Program-made: the position numbers and the translations under genes | Shown: piece by piece, positions 1 to 5,085 of the stretch | Layout: each line of letters begins with the position of its first letter | Numbering within the stretch: position 1 is the stretch's first letter | Assembly (NCBI GenBank): GCA_958434805.1 | Contig: CAUBDX010000045.1 | Location: 1 to 13,738 of the forward strand | DNA length: 13,738 nucleotides | Source: an uncultured Phocaeicola sp. | GTDB taxonomy: Bacteria > Bacteroidota > Bacteroidia > Bacteroidales > Bacteroidaceae | Reading direction: 5' to 3' | Notes under the pieces: model-generated | What the model saw: the letters and a program-made list of their open reading frames with translations, nothing else | Database searches by the model: none | Told to the model about the DNA's origin: nothing

Positions 1-134
1 CCGGTTTTATTGTTTAACTTTTAATTTTTCGGTAAAAATTTACCGAAGTATTGTTTAGATTAATCCAATAATTATAAGCTATATATTTCCTTATCTAAAC
101 AATTTGTATGGAATAGTAAAATACACATTTAAAC
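1..134. repeat. Repeat-dense AT-rich end of the mobile element, downstream of the relaxase gene
   Basis: No gene is seen here. The stretch holds a perfect inverted repeat, TTCGGTAAA (28-36) and TTTACCGAA (39-47), separated by two A residues. It also holds an 11-bp perfect inverted repeat, ATTGTTTAGAT (50-60) and ATCTAAACAAT (93-103). The motif TATTGTTTA occurs directly at 8-16 and 49-57, and its inverse TAAACAAT at 96-103. Neither hairpin is followed by a clear T-tract in the direction leaving the relaxase gene, so a simple terminator is not obvious. Possible roles are a protein-binding end of the element, a replication or transfer site, or a weak transcription end. The role is inference; the repeats are seen directly. 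Confidence 0.6.
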
Positions 135-1700
135 TTATCTTTTAATTGAACGTTCATCATCAACATTATCATAGTTACCTTTTTGACCAACTTCCCACTC
201 ACGTTTCTCGCTATGACTGCCACCACCTGCATCACGCAGCTTGGCTTTGCCTGAGAAGCGTGAAGTATGCTTTGTTGATTGCTGGTGTTTATGCCGTTCA
301 ATTTGCTTCATTGGCTGTTTCTTTAACCGTTGAAGATTGAAGTTTTCCTCAGTAAGATTTATAATAATATGCTGTTTGAAATTGATGGCGTAAGTTGCAT
401 CCTCTTCCTGACGGATGGTGAAGTCCTCTTCATGTATTCGGCTTCTGACAGAGGAAACATTTTCATCATTGAATATATCACGCAGACGGTTTACAGCATC
501 TGTGTAGTAGTGTGTTCTTTCCGGAGATATATCTACCAGATCTTTCCGGGGAACCTTAAAAATTTTACAAAGCAAATCCCGTTTAGCCTCAGTAGCCGGA
601 TTGAACATTTCTACCATAGCTATACGGCTATTACGGTCAATTGCTTCTGCCATAAAAGGTTTTAACGGACGGCTTTGGCCATCAAAATAGATGATGCCTT
701 TCTTGATATAGGCACGCTGCTTCCTGATTTTATGGTATATTTCACTCTGGGTAATCTTCGGATTTAGTGTAAGTAACCGGTCAATATAGTCCTCAATCCG
801 GTTGAACCGCTCTTCAGGAGTAGCGAAGTCCAGAAGTTCCTCTACAGCCAGCACCCTTGCACCATTAATGATGGTATTGTTTGCATGATCAACGAGCATA
901 TACCCATATGGTGCATCCTTCTTGCCGAAGAACACAATGTCAATACCGAACTTCGTTTTCAGTTCCTTCTGCAGTTCCTCCTTGTTTGAACTAACATCAC
1001 GGTATTTCTTTAATATGCTTCTAAGCTGACGGCAACGAGCCCTTTCCCGATAACCACTCTTGAACAAACTTTCTATATCAGAAAAAGGGATTTCCTTCTG
1101 AACTTTTCCACCATGCTTGACGAATACATTCTCGTCTTTCTGGTATACTTCATATCCCATGGAAACCATTATTGCCTTGAACTGGGCAAAAGAAGAGAAT
1201 GTATATTGTTTGGCAGCATCAATATCATCTTCCGTTTTCTTTTTCCTGTCATTCCCAAGAATACGGTCAATGACTTCCTGGGAACGTCTGCGCTCATGGC
1301 TGTGCTGAATCTTTCTTCCATCAGGTGCCACTCTCGAAGTGATGATATGAAGATGGGTATTCTCCGTGTCATAATGGGAGTAAACAAGCAACGGCTGACC
1401 GGATTCTCCGTATCCCATTTCCTTGAGATACTGGTGTGCAAAATCCAGCAACTCATCTTCCGACATTTCGTGTCCCTTACATGATATGGCCACATGAAAC
1501 TGCGGTTTTCTGATTCTACTGTTCTGTGAACTGTACTTCTGGAGATAACCGACCAGTTCACTCAGGGTAGGTTTGTGAAATGTTCCGAGTGAACCGAAAT
1601 TCTGAATCTCGATAAGCCGTGCAACACCTTTCGAGACTTTATGTTCATTGTAACCGACAGCATGGAAGTTCGTACTTCCCGGTAATATGGTTGCTATCAT
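135..1700 (-). CDS. MOBP-type relaxase / mobilization protein (Bacteroidales MobB-like)
   Basis: A 521-residue relaxase of the VirD2/Relaxase (PF03432-like) type. This family nicks one strand at oriT through a tyrosine and stays bound to the transferred end. Motif III is clear: HYDTENTHLHII around residues 109-120, with the metal-binding pattern H109, H116, H118 and acidic D111. FHVAISCKG at 68-76 is the strand before it. The likely nucleophile is Y17 in AVGYNEHKV. The nuclease domain fills roughly the first 150 residues; the rest is highly charged, and the last 60 residues are basic and low-complexity (KQIERHKHQQSTKHTSRF), as is common in relaxase tails. It lies 118 bases downstream of the MobC-like gene on the same strand, so the two probably work as one relaxosome. 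No coupling protein or secretion genes are seen, so transfer would depend on a helper conjugative element. The family call is firm; the exact subfamily is not. Confidence 0.9.
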   Translation of the reverse strand: MIATILPGSTNFHAVGYNEHKVSKGVARLIEIQNFGSLGTFHKPTLSELVGYLQKYSSQNSRIRKPQFHVAISCKGHEMSEDELLDFAHQYLKEMGYGESGQPLLVYSHYDTENTHLHIITSRVAPDGRKIQHSHERRRSQEVIDRILGNDRKKKTEDDIDAAKQYTFSSFAQFKAIMVSMGYEVYQKDENVFVKHGGKVQKEIPFSDIESLFKSGYRERARCRQLRSILKKYRDVSSNKEELQKELKTKFGIDIVFFGKKDAPYGYMLVDHANNTIINGARVLAVEELLDFATPEERFNRIEDYIDRLLTLNPKITQSEIYHKIRKQRAYIKKGIIYFDGQSRPLKPFMAEAIDRNSRIAMVEMFNPATEAKRDLLCKIFKVPRKDLVDISPERTHYYTDAVNRLRDIFNDENVSSVRSRIHEEDFTIRQEEDATYAINFKQHIIINLTEENFNLQRLKKQPMKQIERHKHQQSTKHTSRFSGKAKLRDAGGGSHSEKREWEVGQKGNYDNVDDERSIKR

Positions 1701-1808
1701 ATTGAATCTTTATTTATCAAGGTTTAAGTGACTGAGAAACCGAAATACTTCAAGTTCATTAATCTACGGTTACACAATAATAATATCTGAAATGATTGAA
1801 TACCGTGT

Positions 1809-1825
1809 AATCTGCAATTCAGATT
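1809..1825 (-). promoter_or_regulatory. Small hairpin over the mobC stop codon
   Basis: AATCTG (1809-1814) and CAGATT (1820-1825) pair around a 5-base loop. The stop codon of the MobC-like gene (1819-1821) lies inside the hairpin. There is no T-tract after it, so it is a poor terminator; it could slow read-through or influence expression of the relaxase gene downstream. A 6-bp stem in AT-rich DNA can also arise by chance. Confidence 0.25.
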
Positions 1826-2217
1826 CTGACAGCTTTCTGTGTCAGAGAATCAAGGTCTTTCTTTATTCGGTTTAATGTATCCTGCGTTTCAAGGATAACA
1901 GGTAACAGAACTTCCTGAATATAGCTGGGTGCGAGTAATCCGGCTACCGCAAGCTCATTGGCACGTTTAACCGACTGATTAAGGTTTCCTCCTGCCCAAG
2001 AAAGTTCATTCTGATATTTGCGGTAAAACAGACCGAGATCATTCATCAGTTCGAGCTGCCTTTTGGTTCCGATATTTGAATACTCTGCCAGTGCCGAGCG
2101 TATATAATGGCTCACAGATGAATAGGAGGCGGATTTTTCCTTAAACTGTTGTACTTCCTCCGGTGTCATTCTTACCTTGATGTACTTGGTTCTCTGATTC
2201 TTCATACTTGGATACAT
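1819..2217 (-). CDS. MobC-like plasmid mobilization relaxosome protein
   Basis: A 132-residue (or 128-residue) accessory protein of the MobC family, which binds near oriT and helps the relaxase open and nick the DNA. The N-terminal third (KYIKVRMTPEEVQQFKEKSA, then SVSHYIRSALAEY) has the strand-helix-helix look of a ribbon-helix-helix DNA-binding fold. GGNLNQSVKRAN at 76-87 matches the conserved MobC signature (G-x-NLNQ with basic residues and N). The C-terminal 35 residues look helical. Two starts are possible: ATG at 2217, or the fifth codon at 2205, which gives MKNQRTKYIKVRM, a more typical beginning. Upstream lies the long non-coding stretch with the candidate oriT; downstream is the relaxase. 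Family call firm, start uncertain. Confidence 0.85.
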   Translation of the reverse strand: MYPSMKNQRTKYIKVRMTPEEVQQFKEKSASYSSVSHYIRSALAEYSNIGTKRQLELMNDLGLFYRKYQNELSWAGGNLNQSVKRANELAVAGLLAPSYIQEVLLPVILETQDTLNRIKKDLDSLTQKAVRI

Positions 2218-2242
2218 TGGTGGTTAGATTTCCCGGACCATC

Positions 2243-2257
2243 TTTCGCCATGCGAAA
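2243..2257. repeat. Short perfect inverted repeat upstream of mobC
   Basis: TTTCGC (2243-2248) and GCGAAA (2252-2257) flank the trinucleotide CAT, 25 bases upstream of the MobC-like start. The position suits an operator or relaxosome-protein site in the mobC leader, but the role is inferred from position only. Confidence 0.35.
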
Positions 2258-2290
2258 CAGCGGCCAGCCGTTCCGATGCGCCAGCATTCG

Positions 2291-2347
2291 GCAAGTTACT
2301 TTTGTGAGTACGAAACGGAGTTTTGTGACCACAAAAGTACAACTTGC
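2291..2347. promoter_or_regulatory. Large inverted repeat, candidate oriT or mob operator
   Basis: The left arm GCAAGTT+ACTTTTGTG (2291-2306) pairs with the right arm CACAAAAGT+AC+AACTTGC (2330-2347): 16 base pairs with one 2-base bulge, around a 23-base centre. It is the strongest inverted repeat in the non-coding part of the element and lies about 75-130 bases upstream of the MobC-like start. MOBP systems usually have oriT, with an inverted repeat beside the nick, just upstream of the mob genes, so oriT is the leading reading. The right arm also contains TACTTTTG on the minus strand (2332-2339), a match to the Bacteroides -7 box TAnnTTTG facing mobC; I see no good -33 element. It could therefore also be a promoter/operator. 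I do not recognise a specific nick sequence. Confidence 0.5.
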
Positions 2348-2686
2348 TTGGAAAACTCTGCACAGCAGAACAGTGCCTTCCGGGAATGATTATTACACCC
2401 AAATTTACCGGAGAAAGCCGTTGCAAACCGAAATCAACAACACAATTCTTTGGAGGCACATTCTTGCTTACCATGTGCTGTAGCATCCGGTTGTCCTGGA
2501 ATATCCACATAGCGGAATATTATTGTATAGAGTCCTAGAACCTATCAAGCCAATATCAGTGTGTTCTGAAACAGATGCTACAAGCATTATTCAATCATAG
2601 AACCATACAAATCGAAGTAATCAGTAAACAAAGTTCCGTTATCTATGGTTGGATAAACCAAAGTTTCAAAAACACACAAGAGTTAG

Positions 2687-2736
2687 TTATATGGGATAGA
2701 TGGCTATTGTTCTCATAAGAACTATATCCAATATAA
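2687..2736. repeat. Imperfect inverted repeat with an inner hairpin
   Basis: TTATATGGGATAG (2687-2699) is nearly complementary to CTATATCCAATATAA (2722-2736). Within it GTTCT (2709-2713) pairs with AGAAC (2718-2722) around the loop CATA. The inner and outer arms share base 2722. This is part of the structured AT-rich stretch upstream of the small membrane protein. Function unknown. Confidence 0.4.
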
Positions 2737-2749
2737 TATGTAGTCCCGA

Positions 2750-2767
2750 TACCATGATAGTATGGTA
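2750..2767. repeat. Perfect 6-bp inverted repeat TACCAT/ATGGTA
   Basis: TACCAT (2750-2755) and ATGGTA (2762-2767) are separated by six bases. It lies between the larger inverted repeats of the same non-coding stretch. Function unknown, and chance occurrence is possible. Confidence 0.35.
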
Positions 2768-2775
2768 AAAGTAAC

Positions 2776-2965
2776 CTGATTATCTAAGTTATCGGAATCC
2801 CAATAAAAGGGAAAATATAATCTTGTAGCTGATTATGCTGATGAAATGGCTATTGGGAAACCTTATTTTATCTGAGCTATATTGCAAAAATATTCAGACA
2901 GAATAATCTTGTATTCAGAGTCTGGAGATACCTTGTTATCATGGTGATATTACACTGATAATCAG
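2776..2965. repeat. Interspersed short repeats CTGATTAT and ATAATCTTGTA
   Basis: CTGATTAT occurs at 2776-2783 and 2829-2836 and inverted (ATAATCAG) at 2958-2965. ATAATCTTGTA, 11 bases, occurs at 2817-2827 and 2903-2913. Just outside and inside this stretch, ATGGCTATTG occurs at 2700-2709 and 2846-2855. These repeats may be protein sites or traces of duplication. AT-rich composition raises the chance background. Confidence 0.4.
2893..2926. repeat. Inverted repeat TTCAGAC/GTCTGGA
   Basis: TTCAGAC (2893-2899) can pair with GTCTGGA (2920-2926), seven pairs including one G-T, around a 20-base loop. It is one of the consecutive potential stems in this non-coding stretch. Confidence 0.3.
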
Positions 2966-2989
2966 TAAAAAAACTACTCGAATAACAAG
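2932..2989. repeat. Nested inverted repeats upstream of the small membrane protein
   Basis: CTTGTTAT (2932-2939) and ATAACAAG (2982-2989) form an 8-bp perfect outer pair. Inside, ACTGAT (2954-2959) and ATCAGT (2961-2966) form a 6-bp pair around a single A, followed by seven A residues (2967-2973). On the minus strand the inner repeat is preceded by T's rather than followed by them, and on the plus strand it is followed by A's, so it does not look like a terminator. A regulatory or protein-binding role is possible. Confidence 0.4.
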
Positions 2990-3081
2990 AAAATAGTGTT
3001 GCGCAAATTTCTGTATCTCATTGATTTTTAGTATATTTATATAATAAACAAGCTATTATATATCACTAAATATTACACGTT

Positions 3082-3294
3082 ATGTTTGAATTGTTGTTGA
3101 TTATATATCTGTTGCCGGTATTTATTATCGGTATGTTGCTCCTGAAGCTGGTATTCTGGCTTTTGAGGATTGCCATACGTCTTGCAGTCTGGTTGGTCAA
3201 GAAAACTTTTATCCTTATATGGAAGCTTATCGTACTTGTCTTTGCCATACTTATAGGCCGTGAAGTATTGCCCTGGAATCAACCGGACAAATAG
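3082..3294 (+). CDS. Small very hydrophobic basic membrane protein, function unknown
   Basis: A 70-residue protein I do not recognise. Residues 2-21 are almost purely hydrophobic (start FELLLIIYLLPVFIIGML) and fit one membrane helix. Residues 23-59 form a second hydrophobic stretch broken by basic residues at R29, R33, K40, K41 and K48. With K22 the basic residues recur at about seven-residue spacing, so this part could be an amphipathic helix with a basic face or one to two membrane segments. The tail REVLPWNQPDK is polar. It is transcribed opposite to its neighbours and follows the structured non-coding stretch. It could be a small membrane toxin or regulator, a membrane partner in mobilization, or an unrelated accessory protein. 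Composition favours a real coding gene over chance, but no promoter or RBS is clear and no function can be assigned. Confidence 0.6.
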   Translation: MFELLLIIYLLPVFIIGMLLLKLVFWLLRIAIRLAVWLVKKTFILIWKLIVLVFAILIGREVLPWNQPDK

Positions 3295-3298
3295 AAAG

Positions 3299-3330
3299 GA
3301 ACCGCACCAATATGAGAAATGGTACGGTTC
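3299..3330. terminator. Hairpin between the convergent small gene and integrase gene
   Basis: GAACCGCACCA (3299-3309) and TGGTACGGTTC (3320-3330) pair over 11 positions with one C-A mismatch, around a 10-base loop. It starts four bases after the small gene's stop codon and lies 57 bases past the end of the convergent integrase gene. A position between convergent genes suits a bidirectional transcription end. Neither side has a strong T-tract (on the minus strand CCTTTCTATTTG follows), so it is a weak or atypical terminator. Confidence 0.45.
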
Positions 3331-3386
3331 TGATAAAGATAAGTAGAATCCTCCCTTTGCGTTAATGGTTTGTTCCAGTTTGTCGA

Positions 3387-4883
3387 TTACATGAATCCTT
3401 TCCCTTTGCTTCTTTCATATACAACTTCCTTCTTGGAATCACAGTTCATAAGACGGAACTGAACCATACATCCGGTAGGGATATCCTTAGGTAACTGTTC
3501 AACCAGTCTGTCAATAACCTGGTCCACATTACTGAAACCAATATCTGTTATTTCACCGATTACGTCACCTTTGAAATATGCACGGCCATAGATCATCATC
3601 TTCTTTGTGATGCGGAACATCTTGTCTGCCGGTGTCTCGAAGTCACGTGCCTTGCCTTGCTTGCTCTTCTTGCTGCTGAAGAAAATGAAGTCAATCACTT
3701 TTGCATTGAGTTCCCAGGCAGGAGTGAAGTCTATCTTGACATAGCCTCTTGTAATATTCAGTCCATGGCTGTGATTCATACCGAAAGCAACTTCATACAG
3801 ATTGGCATCACAGTCATTTTGGGCAATTGTAGCCCATGTATGACGGAAAGTGTAATAACAGTAGTAATCCTCCTTCTTCATTCCCATATCGGCACATATC
3901 TTTCTGATTCCAATATTAACGTTGGCATTGAAACTGTCCGGGTTACTGTAACGCTTATGGAATTTGAAAAGATATTCGTCATTCTCGTCTGAAAGATACT
4001 TGTCAAATGTGGCCTGAATGAACGGTTCCACGCGCATTTCAATATAGGCTTCGTCTTTCCGGCTGTGCTTTGTCTTAGCTCTTTTATATCCGATAATACC
4101 ATCCTTGTAGTTTTCTTTTTTAAGCTCAAAAATATCTACGGTGTTTATTCCACCCAGACACAAGGATAGGAGTGCCACGTCTCTGCCCAGTTCCGGAAGA
4201 GAGGAAATCATTTTGGTTTCCGGTAGGGGACGATTGAAAAACTCCCTACATGCCTCTGCACTGATGGCTCTTTGAACTGTACTGTCAGATTTTGGAATGG
4301 ATACTTTTAACCAAGGATTGTATTTGATTCGCACGATACCACGTTCTTCATCGTTCAGCTCTATAAGTGCCCTTTTGAATATCTGTCTTAAACAAGTCGG
4401 ATACATTTCTTTCGCCCTGTTCGTCAACGAAAGGCTATTAATCCATCTTGTCAAAACAGAAGATGACAAGTGAGTAAACATCACTCTGGTTGTTCCCAAA
4501 TATCTTTCAAGATGGTTTACAGCCAGACGATAGTTCTTAGCATTACGTTCATGTCCTTCAGAAGCCATACGGTTAATGAATTTTGTAGCATAGTCACTAA
4601 AACATATTTCTTCATCTGAATGGATAAGAAATTCAATTAGTTCAGCAACAGAATAATTTGAGACATCCTTACGGTTTATCATATCGCTATAACGTAGGAT
4701 TTCTCGTGAACAATATTCATTGACCACAATATCCTTGATTTCGCCATTCTTGGTGATTTGCTTGTCCGTAATGAGTTTATCAGTTTTAATATAACCCATT
4801 CTTGAACGGTGGACAACACGAATGTACACTGGATAAAATCCGTCAGCTCTCTTTTTTCTTACGACTACTTTAAATGTTGCCAT
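3387..4883 (-). CDS. Tyrosine recombinase / integrase of the mobile element, with long C-terminal extension
   Basis: A 498-residue site-specific integrase expected to insert and excise this element. Residues 1-60 resemble the arm-binding domain of Bacteroidales integrases (FKVVVRKKRADGFYPVYIRVV). About 95-175 is the SAM-like core-binding domain (FINRMASEGHERNAKNYRLAVNHL trimmed: FINRM at 102, LERYLG at 125). The catalytic domain runs from about 205 to 390, with the beta-strand lysine in KRAKTKH (267-273), TFRHTWAT with R347 (345-352), H371 in MNHSHG, and the nucleophile Y381 in GYVK. The box I region reads LGGINTVD (243-250) with no arginine where LRGM-type relatives have one, and the first position of HxxR is Y344. 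Roughly 115 residues follow the catalytic tyrosine, well beyond the usual 400-residue length; this tail has no motif I know. Its start faces the repeat array at 4911-4964. Confidence 0.9.
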   Translation of the reverse strand: MATFKVVVRKKRADGFYPVYIRVVHRSRMGYIKTDKLITDKQITKNGEIKDIVVNEYCSREILRYSDMINRKDVSNYSVAELIEFLIHSDEEICFSDYATKFINRMASEGHERNAKNYRLAVNHLERYLGTTRVMFTHLSSSVLTRWINSLSLTNRAKEMYPTCLRQIFKRALIELNDEERGIVRIKYNPWLKVSIPKSDSTVQRAISAEACREFFNRPLPETKMISSLPELGRDVALLSLCLGGINTVDIFELKKENYKDGIIGYKRAKTKHSRKDEAYIEMRVEPFIQATFDKYLSDENDEYLFKFHKRYSNPDSFNANVNIGIRKICADMGMKKEDYYCYYTFRHTWATIAQNDCDANLYEVAFGMNHSHGLNITRGYVKIDFTPAWELNAKVIDFIFFSSKKSKQGKARDFETPADKMFRITKKMMIYGRAYFKGDVIGEITDIGFSNVDQVIDRLVEQLPKDIPTGCMVQFRLMNCDSKKEVVYERSKGKGFM

Positions 4884-4910
4884 ATCAGATTGATTTATAA
4901 GTTATTAAAT

Positions 4911-4964
4911 GGTGTATGCGTTGGTGTATGCGCCACTGTTCAAAAGTGTATGCGTGGTGTATGC
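4911..4964. repeat. Four phased direct repeats of GTGTATGC beside the integrase start (candidate arm-type att sites)
   Basis: GTGTATGC occurs at 4912-4919, 4924-4931, 4946-4953 and 4957-4964, all in the same orientation. Three copies continue to GTGTATGCG and three are preceded by G. Start-to-start spacings are 12, 22 and 11 bases, close to whole turns of DNA, so all four would lie on about one face of the helix. The array is 28 bases upstream of the integrase start, at the chromosome-proximal edge of the element. In lambda-like and CTnDOT-like systems short direct repeats at this place are integrase arm sites or excisionase sites; they may also let the integrase control its own promoter. A near match to the -7 box (CACTTTTG, minus strand, 4941-4948) overlaps the third copy. 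Repeats are seen; the role is inferred. Confidence 0.65.
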
Positions 4965-5014
4965 AAGTACCGTTTATTTGGCTCATTTTTTGCGGACAAA
5001 TGCACGAACCGCCT

Positions 5015-5063
5015 AAAAACAACTTAGGCTGTAACGCCTGATAAACAGTTCGTTACAGCCTAA
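5015..5063 (-). terminator. Intrinsic terminator of ppdK, next to the element boundary
   Basis: TTAGGCTGTAACG (5024-5036) and CGTTACAGCCTAA (5051-5063) form a perfect 13-bp stem with a 14-base loop. Read on the minus strand, the hairpin starts 22 bases past the ppdK stop and is followed by GTTGTTTTTAG, a T-rich tail. This is a good Rho-independent terminator for ppdK. On the plus strand no T-tract follows. It marks the last clearly chromosomal sequence before the element, so the attachment site probably lies between it and 4965; no att core can be called from one boundary. Confidence 0.8.
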
Positions 5064-5085
5064 ATCAAATATTATCCTATATTGC

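Larger units (their letters stand above)
2218..3081. other. 864-base non-coding region of the mobile element (candidate oriT part plus structured AT-rich part)
   Basis: I see no convincing gene on either strand. The open frames here have improbable composition and overlap one another. The first part (2230-2520) has more GC and holds two inverted repeats, described separately, in the place where oriT normally lies relative to mobC. The second part (2530-3080) is AT-rich and carries a series of inverted and direct repeats, also listed separately. TTGCGCAA, a perfect 8-bp palindrome, is at 2999-3006. No perfect TAnnTTTG promoter box is seen directly upstream of the small gene that starts at 3082. 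Confidence 0.7.

Noticed and set aside
1113..1484. 123-residue plus-strand frame inside the relaxase gene
   Set aside because: It is antisense to the conserved relaxase nuclease domain, including motif III, so it is a shadow.
1875..1885. TATCCTGCG inside mobC, resembling an RP4-type nick region core
   Set aside because: It lies within a conserved coding region without a flanking inverted repeat; a short match of this kind is expected by chance.
2202..2510. 102-residue minus-strand open frame (and overlapping frames on both strands) upstream of mobC
   Set aside because: It overlaps the start of mobC and the large inverted repeat, several frames are open at once, and composition is not protein-like. 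I treat it as non-coding oriT-type DNA.
3066..3282. Two minus-strand open frames opposite the small membrane protein
   Set aside because: They read as polar, N/Q/T/K-rich mirrors of the hydrophobic plus-strand gene, and show no start context or domain.
4911..4964. CRISPR-like reading of the four short repeats
   Set aside because: Repeat units are 8-9 bases with 3-14 base gaps and no spacers of even length; no cas genes are present.
4809..5027. 72-residue plus-strand frame running through the repeat array
   Set aside because: Its sequence comes from the GTGTATGC repeats (VCVGVCATV-like) and it overlaps the integrase start; no sign of a real protein.
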